From contig NZ_NNBP01000015.1 of assembly GCF_002803155.1 (NCBI RefSeq), positions 151,934-215,933 on the forward strand: 64,000 nt of DNA, written 5' to 3'. The notes under the pieces are model-generated. The model was not told the origin of the DNA. It was given only the letters and a program-made list of their open reading frames with translations, and searched no databases. Below, piece after piece: positions 50,667-59,216 of this stretch (within the stretch, counting starts at the first letter, position 1; every line of letters begins with the position of its first letter). A program made the position numbers and the translations under genes. This stretch comes from Streptomyces sp. CB02959. GTDB taxonomy: Bacteria > Actinomycetota > Actinomycetes > Streptomycetales > Streptomycetaceae.

Positions 50667-53336
50667 TTATGACTCACACTGCGGCGGACTAGGTCCGGCC
50701 AGGCCGAGGTCCGACAGGACTTGGTGAGCCAGTTCGAAGGGCTGGTTGCGTGGGCCATGGGGTATGGAGGCGGCGGATTCGAAGCTGCGCTGTGCGGCGA
50801 GGGCTCTGGGGCCTACCAGTCCGGTGAGCCGGTAATGCCGCCAAAGGGGAATGGGCCGACGGGCATCGACCACGATGAGGTCGGGCCGACGCCAGACGAC
50901 CAGTGCCCAGGCTCCCTCGCCGGAGTCCGAGCCCGAGCTGGCCCAGGCTCCGACCAGGGGCGCGTCTTCGGCGGCGCCGACTGCTTCGAGTGCCACCAGC
51001 GCGGGGTTGCTGAAGCGGCCGGTTACGTGGAGCAGGACCTGTCCATGGCGGCGCACGTCACGGCCCTTCTCGGTGAGGGACCATAGGGCGTCGGCGAGGG
51101 GATCGTCCTGGACGACGTCCGACGCGACATCGAACACGGCGGCATGGTCGACGGCTGGGCCGAAGGCTGTGTCGAGCAGCGTCGTATATTCCGTGACGTA
51201 CGCGGAATCCATTGCGGGAAGCAGGTGGCCGACTGCCTGGGAAGCTTCGTTGAAGGCGAGGGTCGTAGGGGTGATCTCGTAGCGTGGGGCGTGGCTTCGG
51301 AGCACGGCGAGGGCGACTGCGGCGAGGCTGCCGACCTGGGGCTCGATCCGCTGGGGGAGATCGTTTTGACTCAGTGCGCGGACGGCGTGGGAGAGCAGTG
51401 GCAGCCAGTCGGTGTTTACCGGAGGCCAGGCGCCTGCTGCGACGGTCCACAGGGTCAGGCGGACGACGAGCATGCGTTCCGGCGGGCCCAGGAGGGGAGC
51501 GAGGGCGACGAGGCGTTCCACCCAGCGCCGGTATCTGCGGCGGATTGCCTGGTCGGCCTGCCGGAGGTCGGGCAGTGTGGGGGTGCTCGCTTCGGCACCG
51601 GCTGCCTCAGGGGCGTGCTCTGCAGCCACGGCCTCGGCGTCGTCCTCGTCGAGGGCGGCTTCGATGTCGTCGGTGAACCGCTCGTCCCAGGAGACGGGCA
51701 GCAGGTCCTGAAAGGGCGTGCCGGTGTTGGTGCGCAGAGGGAGCCCCAGTGCGAAGCGCGTAAGCGGATGCCCGACGCGCCCGGCGCATTCGTCCAGATA
51801 GCGCTCCCAGCCGTCCTCGTCGCCGTCCAGCGGGGCCGTCGCGTCCGTACCACCAGAGCTGTTGCTCGTCGATACGCCCGCTGGGGTGGGGGGCAGTCCC
51901 GTACGGAGGGTTTCCAGGTCGCCTAGGAACCGTTCGGCCAGCCGGGTATCCGTGAACAGGTCGGGTGGCCGTGTCGTGGGAGCCTGGGACTGGGCCGGGG
52001 TCATACGGCGCAGCGCGCGGTCCGGGTCGATGACGAACACGATGTTGCCGAAGCTCGATACGCCGTCGCCGTCGACGACGACCAAGCGCACACGGCTGCC
52101 CGCATCCGCGGGAGCTGTCACCGTCAGCGTGGCCTGGCCTGGCGGGATGTCGGCGATGCGCTCCCATGCCTCCGGCGGTGCTGCCGCCTGAGACAACTCC
52201 AGGTGAGCGATGTCGGAGAGAGGCCGGGCCACGCTGATCTCCAGGCCGTCCGATACGCGTAGGGCACCGAGCAGCAGCGGCCCGTTGCTGACCATGGGGC
52301 GGGGGAGGGGTGTGGCCGAGCGCAGCCGGGCGGCGGGCTCGTCAGTGCCGTCCGGAAGGAGGGTGGTGGGGATGGGAGTGATGACGCCGAGTTCGCAGTT
52401 GCCGCCTTCGCCCTGGGAAAGCAGCAGGGCCGTGGCGGAAAGGTTCGGGCTGCCGGTCAGGGCCCAACGCTGCCCCTCGGTGGCCCACTCGACGAGTTTC
52501 CCGTGGCGGTACCGCTGGTCGTTGTCGCTGATGACGCGTCCGTCGTACTCCTTCACCAGAGCGGCGACCGACGGGCCGTCGAGATCGCTAAGTCCGGGCT
52601 GGTAGGCGAGGCTGAACCGGCTCGGACGGAAGCGTTCAAGCAGCTGCCGCAGCGCTATGGAGCGCTGATCGTAGAAGGGTGCGAACACGGCCAGTTCGTC
52701 GACGGGCCCGTGCGGCAGCTGATCGATGATGGGCGAGTGCAGGCTACTGACGACACGGACCTGCGGTGCCGCCGGAGTCCTGTCGCGGTGGAGCCGGTCC
52801 AGCAGCGCCCCGACCCGCCCCAGTGCCTGTGGCACACCGGCGGAGAACCTCACCTCGTCCGGCAGGTCGCGCAGCCATGCTGACAGGTCCGGGATCGCGG
52901 TGGGACTCTGCTCGCCGTCCACCCGCAGAACCGTCCACAGCTCGGCGTTGGCCTGCCAGCCGGCCAGCGTGGTGTTGCCGGAGCCGAGGGCGATGGTGGC
53001 GTGCTCCGATCCGGCGAGGACCATCAGCTTGGGGTGGAACGCGGCACCGTGTGCGTATGCCAGACCGGCGAGGTAGCTGCGGCCGGCCCGCCGGACGGAC
53101 CGGGGATCGTTCCGGGCCATGGAGACATCTCCCGCCACCGTGACGCGTGCGCCGGTGGCCTGGGTGACACCGAGGGCGACCTCCTCGAAGAAGCCGAGAT
53201 CGGCCGTGAAACTGAGGAAGAGCGCTTCTTCCAGGCTTTGTCCGCTTGTCCGCTCCTCTTCGAGGACGAGGGTCAGCGGAGAGGCGAACGCAGTTGGGAG
53301 CTCCATCACTCCCGGTGTCGCTGCGGTCTCAGTCAA
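50667..53336 (-). CDS. Two-HKD phospholipase-D-like protein
   Basis: The TTG at 53336 is the start because GGAGGG lies 6 nt upstream; it overlaps the previous stop by 8 nt. The 889-aa product has two HKD half-sites: HPK (101-103) with GSGNTT (118-123), and HGK (278-280) with GSPNLS (295-300). This is the pair needed for one active site of a PLD nuclease or phosphodiesterase. A beta-rich region (about 380-450), an acidic linker and a helical C-terminal half follow. PLD proteins of this size are typical nuclease components of defence modules (for example DISARM drmC is a PLD), but this one is not assignable to a named system. Confidence 0.82.
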   Translation of the reverse strand: MTETAATPGVMELPTAFASPLTLVLEEERTSGQSLEEALFLSFTADLGFFEEVALGVTQATGARVTVAGDVSMARNDPRSVRRAGRSYLAGLAYAHGAAFHPKLMVLAGSEHATIALGSGNTTLAGWQANAELWTVLRVDGEQSPTAIPDLSAWLRDLPDEVRFSAGVPQALGRVGALLDRLHRDRTPAAPQVRVVSSLHSPIIDQLPHGPVDELAVFAPFYDQRSIALRQLLERFRPSRFSLAYQPGLSDLDGPSVAALVKEYDGRVISDNDQRYRHGKLVEWATEGQRWALTGSPNLSATALLLSQGEGGNCELGVITPIPTTLLPDGTDEPAARLRSATPLPRPMVSNGPLLLGALRVSDGLEISVARPLSDIAHLELSQAAAPPEAWERIADIPPGQATLTVTAPADAGSRVRLVVVDGDGVSSFGNIVFVIDPDRALRRMTPAQSQAPTTRPPDLFTDTRLAERFLGDLETLRTGLPPTPAGVSTSNSSGGTDATAPLDGDEDGWERYLDECAGRVGHPLTRFALGLPLRTNTGTPFQDLLPVSWDERFTDDIEAALDEDDAEAVAAEHAPEAAGAEASTPTLPDLRQADQAIRRRYRRWVERLVALAPLLGPPERMLVVRLTLWTVAAGAWPPVNTDWLPLLSHAVRALSQNDLPQRIEPQVGSLAAVALAVLRSHAPRYEITPTTLAFNEASQAVGHLLPAMDSAYVTEYTTLLDTAFGPAVDHAAVFDVASDVVQDDPLADALWSLTEKGRDVRRHGQVLLHVTGRFSNPALVALEAVGAAEDAPLVGAWASSGSDSGEGAWALVVWRRPDLIVVDARRPIPLWRHYRLTGLVGPRALAAQRSFESAASIPHGPRNQPFELAHQVLSDLGLAGPSPPQCES

Positions 53337-54852
53337 CGAGAGCCCTCCCGCTCCTGGTCACCGACCAGTGCTGGTCGGTGTAATGCAGCACGCCGCAGGT
53401 GGCCAGGACGGTCCCGAGCTGGTCCAGCCGCAGGCCGACGTCACCGCGCCCCTCCTGACTCGTCCGGTACAGCAGCCCGCCCCGTTCGTGCAGCCGGGTC
53501 GGTAACCACAGCGTGCCGTCGGCACGTCGGCGGGACTTGGCCAGCGCGATCCGCTGCGACCGCGCCACCAGGTCGTAGGTGAGCCGGCGAGCGACATCGC
53601 GCAGTTTCATGGGCCGGGCCTCGTCAAGCCGCCGCTGGACCCATTCCGGGCCGAGCTCGACACCGCGCTGGCCGAGGAACGCGTCCCGGACCCGACCGGT
53701 GAGTTCGTCGACCCGACGGGCACTGGTGGCGAGCACCCGCAGTTCGGCGAGGGGCAGGGGATCGCCCGCCCACCGCAGGTCGTGCTCGGCGGGTAACGGC
53801 GCTCCGGTCGTGCTCTGCGTCGCGGGAAGGCAGGACAGGAACGCGTCCACCGTCATGTCGGGCAGCTCCGCAGCGAAGCGGTCGGCCACGTCCTCGATCG
53901 GTAGCAGCCCATCGACCTGCTCCACGAGCCAGGACCACAGGCGGCGCCACGCTCCGACGGAGTAGTTCCGCAGCACCACTCCGCGCCAGGCACCAGCCGC
54001 GTCGATGCCCCTGGTCACGACATCGGTGGTCAGGAAGTCGCCGAAAGCGAGCACATGACCGACGTCGCGGGTGAAATGTCGGACGGGATGTGTGGCGACC
54101 ACACGAGCCAGAAGCTGAATCGTCTGTCGTCGTGTTGCCGAGCGGGAGCCTGCTTCGGCCGGCGCACTGGGCTCGCACATCACGTTCGCCAGCCACGCCC
54201 CGTCAGGATGCTCGCCGCCCATGCACACGCACAGCCAATCGCCGAAAGGGGCGAGATCATCCACCTTCAGTGTGTCCTCGGCGGCCAGCTCGAGCAGCCC
54301 GCCCAGGCCAGCTCGTAGTGCCGCCGTCTCGAGCCGCGGTCCAGGAACCGGCATGGGGCCCGCGTCGAGGACGCCGAGCGCGACCTCGGATCCGGCGTAT
54401 GGTCCCCAGAACCCCCACGAATTGCGTACGTACCCGCCCTTGCCCGGGACCTCGGCCTCGGACATGGCGACCGTCCCGGCGTGCAGCCGCCGGGCCAGGG
54501 CATCGACCCCATGAGCACGCGGCAGCCACTCCAAAGCCTGCGGATGATGCGCGAACGACACGGCGGCCAACGCCACTTCCGCGCGACGCAGCAGAGTCTG
54601 GGCGGCCGGGACCGTCAGGCCTTCCGCGTCGGCTTGAGCCGCGACCAGCCCGTGCAGAGCGTAGTAACGCGCGTGCGGAGTCACCGCGGTCACCCCGGGC
54701 ACCAGGTGATCGACCATGCGCATCACATGCCGCTCCACCGAGAGCGGATATCGGCCCGCGGCGACATCCAACCCAGGACGGCTCCAGCCCGGTCCGTCCA
54801 CGAGCTCCCGCGCCTGCCCCTTCCCACCGACGGCGACCATGCGCTCAACCAT
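53329..54852 (-). CDS. Conserved-looking 507-aa partner of the PLD protein
   Basis: The product starts MVERMVAVGGKGQARELVDG and is mostly helical with many Trp and Arg (SVGAWRRLWSWLVEQVDGLLPIEDVADRFAAELPDMTVDAF cut at about 300-345). A C-terminal winged-helix-like end (HERGGLLYRTSQEGRGDVGLRLDQLGTVLATCGVLHYTDQHWSV) could bind DNA or RNA. It overlaps the PLD gene by 8 nt and the helicase stump upstream by 8 nt, so the three were one operon. No catalytic motif was recognised. Likely an accessory subunit of a defence complex. Confidence 0.7.
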   Translation of the reverse strand: MVERMVAVGGKGQARELVDGPGWSRPGLDVAAGRYPLSVERHVMRMVDHLVPGVTAVTPHARYYALHGLVAAQADAEGLTVPAAQTLLRRAEVALAAVSFAHHPQALEWLPRAHGVDALARRLHAGTVAMSEAEVPGKGGYVRNSWGFWGPYAGSEVALGVLDAGPMPVPGPRLETAALRAGLGGLLELAAEDTLKVDDLAPFGDWLCVCMGGEHPDGAWLANVMCEPSAPAEAGSRSATRRQTIQLLARVVATHPVRHFTRDVGHVLAFGDFLTTDVVTRGIDAAGAWRGVVLRNYSVGAWRRLWSWLVEQVDGLLPIEDVADRFAAELPDMTVDAFLSCLPATQSTTGAPLPAEHDLRWAGDPLPLAELRVLATSARRVDELTGRVRDAFLGQRGVELGPEWVQRRLDEARPMKLRDVARRLTYDLVARSQRIALAKSRRRADGTLWLPTRLHERGGLLYRTSQEGRGDVGLRLDQLGTVLATCGVLHYTDQHWSVTRSGRALVD

Positions 54853-55054
54853 CGGACCGAGAGGAGCTGAACGCCGCCGGCCGGTGGGTGTGCCGTGCAG
54901 CGAGCCCTCTGCGGCAAGACGGTCCTCCCGCCCATGTGGGCGAGACGGCTGCTGAGGAACGGAGCTGCCTCACTTCGGCTGCACTGCGGCTGCGCTCGAC
55001 CATTTCCCGCTGCCACCCCCTCAATGCTGTCCAGTCGGGAAACTGATCCGTCAT
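54845..55054 (-). pseudogene. Probable 5' stump of a helicase gene
   Basis: The 69-codon frame begins MTDQFPDWTALRGWQREMVERS and continues AEVRQLRSSAAVSPTWAGG. This imitates the opening of superfamily 2 helicases: the LRxWQxEAL motif, then a strand leading to (V/T)P-G-GKT. The Walker A Gly-Lys-Thr never appears, and the frame ends in GC-rich residues that overlap the next start. A helicase gene whose body was deleted, leaving its first codons fused to the following gene, is the simplest reading. Confidence 0.4.
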
Positions 55055-55401
55055 TCTGGCGTATCTCCACGGGGCCCGCGGGCAGTTCGCATACGAATCA
55101 TGCAACCGGAGGAAACAGTTCGACGGCGCCGTGACGCTGCAGCCGCGGACGGCCGTTCTACGTGAAGAGCCCTGATCGTCATCGGCTCTCGGCCTCCGCG
55201 CTGTCGCCGTCCGCGGTCAACTGGCGCCATGCCTTGGCGATAGCTCGCCTGTCATCGTTGGTCGCTGCCGAGTGTCCTCGGGCGCCCTCGCACGGCCCAG
55301 GGACGGCCCAGCGCCAGCCTGGACTCTTGATGATCTCAAGCGGAGACGCACGAACCGTCGGCAGCCGGGCTAGCCTGCTGCTCCACTGTCTTGGGGGATG
55401 T
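55055..55401. other. Intergenic region between divergent units
   Basis: No gene recognised. It should contain the promoter of the minus-strand PLD operon and that of the DUF4236 gene. Confidence 0.4.
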
Positions 55402-55726
55402 ATGGGACTGCGCATCAACAAGTCGTTCAAGATCGCACCTGGCGTCTGCATCTGGCTCGGCACCAAGTCGAGCAGCCTGAGCGTCGGGGGCAAGGCCGTC
55501 CGAGTCACCCTCAACAGTCGCGGCCGCCGTACGACGACGGTGCACCTCGCCCCTGGCGTGTCCTACTCCACTTCAAAGGGGCAAGGCCGAACCCGAGTCG
55601 CGCTGTCGTGGCGTTGTCGTGCATCGGAGCGAGCTCGACGACGTCCGTATCCCACTGGTGCACCTCATCAACGCAGAGCTGGACGGGAAGGAGCTCACGT
55701 TGAAGACGTCAGACACAACGACCTAG
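55402..55726 (+). pseudogene. DUF4236-family protein with a frameshift
   Basis: ATG at 55402 follows GGGGGA. The frame reads MGLRINKSFKIAPGVCIWLG, then SSSLSVGGKAVRVTLNSRGR, which is the DUF4236 signature (GLRFRKSFKIAPGVRLN type). Near 55610 the family-like reading moves to another frame: RSELDDVRIPLVHLINAELDGKELTLK, ending at a TAG at 55724. The original frame runs on into shadow sequence. Probably an inactivated gene, unless a sequencing error is responsible. Confidence 0.7.
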
Positions 55727-56131
55727 CCTCTAAGGCTCACCGCCTTCTCCGCTGTGCGGGATCTCCGGTCCGTAGAGTCCTTGGCTCGCGCCGCGGCTGC
55801 CCCACAGCTGAGGGACAACAACGACGTCGCGTGACTCGTACCCACACCCGCTGCAGGAGTTCGATCCTTACCTGGGGGCGTTCCCTCGCCACGTCGAGTC
55901 ATGCGCTGTAGTCGGCTGAATGCACTTCTATTCAAATCTTCAGCATAGGCGAATTAGGAATTAACTGCTCCTGTTTTTGGCCCCCGAGTGGCGCAGCCAG
56001 AGGTGGAGTGGCATCATGGAATCGGTGGTTCCTATTCGGCGCGCTTTCACCTATTCCGGCGACTCCCCCATACTAAGGACATCTGTCGATAGTCGTTCCA
56101 AATTGGTGACCCGAGCTGGCCTGGAGCGAGA
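55727..56131. other. Upstream region of the flavin monooxygenase-like gene
   Basis: Base composition becomes clearly A/T-richer from about 55915. A possible promoter, TTTCAC at 56045 and CATACT at 56069 with an 18-bp spacer, lies 60 bp before the gene. Nothing else was recognised. Confidence 0.35.
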
Positions 56132-57436
56132 ATGGACACCCCTCACCACGTCATCGTGATTGGGGCGGGACCCAAAGGAATATCATTGGCAGCCAAGGTG
56201 CATGCGCTGAAGAAAGCAAAGATACCGGCCCCAAAGCTTACTGTTGTCGATTACCAGGGCCCGGCTGCGCACTGGGCTGGTGTACTCAAGAAGTACACCG
56301 ACGGCAGCCAAGCGCTTTCCGGTTCGCCACTGAAAGATGTCGGCTTTCCTTACGGCTCACAAGTCTGGGATGGCCTTGGTCTTCCTCCTGTCGAAGGAGC
56401 AACTAGCCGCGATTCTGCGGTTGATTACGCCATGCTTGATTTCAGTTGGCAGGCCTACCTTATAGCTAGTCGCCGAGGCCCGCACAATCGGTTTGCTGAC
56501 TGGGTTGACCGTGGAGCGATCCCCCCAACACTGAAGGAATGGGCTAACTATCTTGAGTGGGTAATTACCAAGTCCAAGTGCGGAGTAGACCGACGGGAAG
56601 TGAAGCGGATTTCTGTTTCCGACGGCGAATGGGATCTGACCATGGATAAGGGAGATAATATCCGTGGCACGGGCCTCGTTATTACTGGACCAGGACCTAT
56701 TAGACACCTGCCTGGATATGATCCGAAAAGTCATCCGCCGGCGGCTACGGATGCGGAGAATTTTTGGAGTCATCTAGAGGGGGTAACAAACGTTCCCCCG
56801 AATAAGGTCTTCGCAATCATCGGGTCGGGAGGTGCTGCTGCATCAGTAGCTCTGGCTCTATTGCAAAACGTGCGATCCGACTTTCGTCTGGAGATTTTAA
56901 CTCCGGATGGTGTCATCTATTCCCGTGGAGAGAGCTACGACGAAAATCGCCACTACTCCGACCCTGATGCTTGGCGTTCATTCGATGACAAGAGCAAGAA
57001 GAAGTTCAATGAGCACACCAGTGCCGGAGTATTCGCGCTTGACGCTAAACGCGCCCTGAGTAGTGCTTACAACCTAGAGACCAGAAGTGCTGATGTTGAA
57101 GGAATCAAGGTATGGAAAAAGACGGGTGGAGTAAGTGTCTACCTAAAATCCGGCGTCACACGCCACTACGAGAGGGTGATTATTGCGTGGGGTTTCGATG
57201 GGCTCTGGTGGACTCCCCTGCTCGATAGTTCGCTACTCGGGCGGCTACCGATGACAGACAGAGGGGAGGTCGATTTGCGGGAGATTAAGTCAGGAATAGG
57301 CGAGAATCTTGAGCTTAGAAATTTCGATCCCCCTCTTCACCTCCCCATGCTGGCGGAAATGGAGGGTCCCGGCTTCCCAAGTCTCATGTCTCTAGGGCTG
57401 CTGTCTGATCGCATACTCATGCCGTACGCCAGGTAA
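56132..57436 (+). CDS. FAD/NAD(P)-binding monooxygenase-like protein (IucD/SidA type)
   Basis: ATG at 56132 follows GGAGCGAG. The 434-aa product has an N-terminal FAD-binding motif IVIGAGPKGISLAAK (GxGPKG, about 8-22), as in lysine/ornithine N-hydroxylases. A second dinucleotide site, FAIIGSGGAAASVALALL, follows near residue 230, then RVIIAWGFDG before the C-terminal part. Siderophore hydroxylases share this build, but no siderophore genes are nearby. Base composition is visibly A/T-richer than neighbours and a TTA leucine codon occurs near 56897, pointing to recent acquisition and possible bldA dependence. The amino-acid substrate is unknown. Confidence 0.75.
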   Translation: MDTPHHVIVIGAGPKGISLAAKVHALKKAKIPAPKLTVVDYQGPAAHWAGVLKKYTDGSQALSGSPLKDVGFPYGSQVWDGLGLPPVEGATSRDSAVDYAMLDFSWQAYLIASRRGPHNRFADWVDRGAIPPTLKEWANYLEWVITKSKCGVDRREVKRISVSDGEWDLTMDKGDNIRGTGLVITGPGPIRHLPGYDPKSHPPAATDAENFWSHLEGVTNVPPNKVFAIIGSGGAAASVALALLQNVRSDFRLEILTPDGVIYSRGESYDENRHYSDPDAWRSFDDKSKKKFNEHTSAGVFALDAKRALSSAYNLETRSADVEGIKVWKKTGGVSVYLKSGVTRHYERVIIAWGFDGLWWTPLLDSSLLGRLPMTDRGEVDLREIKSGIGENLELRNFDPPLHLPMLAEMEGPGFPSLMSLGLLSDRILMPYAR

Positions 57437-57514
57437 TTGGAAAGGTTGACGCGAAGCTGCCGGGATGGTAAAGTTATTTCTTTAATTTTCACGTCCGGCT
57501 TGGCGGGAGGTGTT

Positions 57515-57883
57515 ATGTATCCGATGCATCCAACAATTGCATGGCAGCCCCCAGGTCTAACGACGCGCACTCTTCTGTGGCCTATTCCTAAGATCGTGAG
57601 CGTTTCTGAAGTGGCTGCGTGCGCCGGCTTGAGCTTTAGCGGGTTTGTGGAGCAGTGCGTCATGAAGGCTGATCCTTCAGAGATCGAGAAATTGCTAATC
57701 GATCCTCCGGTAGTGTCAGGCGACGAAGAAGCGGAGACGGTGCTCTACTGGTCGGAGGATGCAGACCTGAAAGTGCGAGACATCGTGCAGCACTACGCCG
57801 CAAAGAAGTGCCTGCCCGAAGTTGTCATTGCCGCCTGTGTGACTGTCAAGGGTGAAGAAGTATGTGCCAGCGGGCACTCGTAG
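57515..57883 (+). CDS. Small partner of the monooxygenase-like gene
   Basis: ATG at 57515 has GGGAGG 4 nt upstream. The 122-aa product (MYPMHPTIAWQPPGLTTRTL...IVSVSEVAACAGLSFSGFVEQCVMKADPSEIEKLLIDPP) continues into an acidic helix and a C-terminal VIAACVTVKGEEVCASG. It shares the unusual lower GC content of the preceding gene, 78 nt away, so both probably arrived together. No family was recognised. Confidence 0.6.
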   Translation: MYPMHPTIAWQPPGLTTRTLLWPIPKIVSVSEVAACAGLSFSGFVEQCVMKADPSEIEKLLIDPPVVSGDEEAETVLYWSEDADLKVRDIVQHYAAKKCLPEVVIAACVTVKGEEVCASGHS

Positions 57884-57994
57884 GTGTGGCCCAGCACTGC
57901 GTCTTTTTAAGGGCTGTCCCGCAAGGTTTCGGCGGCCAGCTTCGCGGACCGAAAAGGTGCAGTGGCGTGCGCGCACTGTGTGTACGGTGCCGGA

Positions 57995-58589
57995 GTGATC
58001 GACACTGACGGTGCTCGGCTGGGCGCGGAGGCCGCGCGACGGCTGGCGGAGGCGGGCTGCTGTGAGATAGCCCCGGGGCTCAGCCTCGAGGAGTTCAGCC
58101 GGATCGAGGCGACCTACGAGTTTGAGTTCTCCCCAGAGCATCGCGCCTTTCTGGCCGCGGGGCTGCCGGTTGCCTCGCCCCCTGAGGAAGGCGCGACGTG
58201 GGAACAGCCCTGGCCCGACTGGCGCCACGCTGATCCAGACGACTTGCGCTATCGGCTGGAGTGGCCGGTGCGCGAAGTGCTGAGCGATATCGGTCATGGC
58301 CGCTGGCATCCGGCCCTGGGGACACGCCCGACCGCCGATGAGGAAGCCGTGGAGGTGGCCCGGGCTGCTTGCGGAAGCGCCACGACTCGTCCCCGTTTAC
58401 GCGCACCGCTTTCTGCCTGCTGGTCGGGGTACGTGGGGACATCCCGTCCTGTCGATGTGGGGAACCGACATCATCTGCTACGGCCACGATCTGGCCGACT
58501 ACATCGACCACGAATTCGGTGAGGTCGGCGAGGACGCGCCGTGGGCCCCGCAGGCGTCCGTGCTGTTCTGGAAAGACTTCCTCGGCTGA
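57995..58589 (+). pseudogene. SMI1/KNR4-like protein broken by a frameshift
   Basis: GTG at 57995 opens a frame reading LSLEEFSRIEATYEFEFSPEHRAFLAAGLPVA, then WPDWRHADPDDLRYRLEWPVREVL. This is the pattern of SMI1/KNR4-like actinobacterial proteins. Between 58360 and 58372 the family-like reading moves to another frame: LLAEAPRLVPVYAHRFLPAG...MWGTDIICYGHDLADYIDHEFGE, ending at 58589. The family is widespread and often acts as immunity proteins. The single shift makes this copy probably dead. Confidence 0.75.
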
Positions 58590-58618
58590 GATTGCTCCAG
58601 GGCTGGCGACAGGCATAG

Positions 58619-59090
58619 GTGATCTTTGTTGTGCCTGGTGTGATCACAGCCTCGGAGCCGTCCTGGATATCCCCGTTCTCAGGTGTGACCCCGCAGCAGT
58701 TCAACCGATTGGTGCGTGCGCTGCGACGCGAAGACGCCGACGCCGCCCGGCGAGGCCGGCCGTGGGGACTCTCGCTGGAAGACCGGGTCCTACTCGTGGC
58801 CGCCTACTGGCGGACCAACTTGACGCTGCGCCAGCTCGCCCCGCTCTTCGGCGTCTCGAAGTCCGCCGCTGACCGCATCATCCGCCACCGCTGACCTCTG
58901 CTGGCGCTCCGGCCCCGCAAACGGTTCAGTAAGGATGTGTGCTCATCGTGGACGGCACCTTGGTCCCTACCCGGGACCATCAGGTGGCCGAGCAGTCGAA
59001 GAACTACCGCTACTCGACAAATCACCAGGTAGTCATCGACGCCGACAGACAAGGCTTCCTTGGGGATGCCGAGATCCCGGGTGAACGTGG
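58619..59090 (+). pseudogene. IS5-type transposase remnant
   Basis: The first frame (GTG 58619 to a stop at 58894) reads FNRLVRALRREDADAARRGRPWGL, then LTLRQLAPLFGVSKSAADRIIRH, the N-terminal helix-turn-helix of IS5/IS1470-like transposases. After the stop another frame continues with the start of the DDE domain, LIVDGTLVPTRDHQVAEQSKNYRYSTNHQVVIDAD. It then breaks off near 59090 with the rest missing. Confidence 0.8.
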
Positions 59091-59216
59091 CACCATCCCC
59101 AGCCGCTTGAGTCCGCTACTGTAACCATTCCAGGAACGTGCGGCACATGGAGAATTGCGGGGGCGTAAGGGGGAAACTTAGAGGTGTGAGCTTAATTCCC
59201 CATCCGCTGCGGTCTG

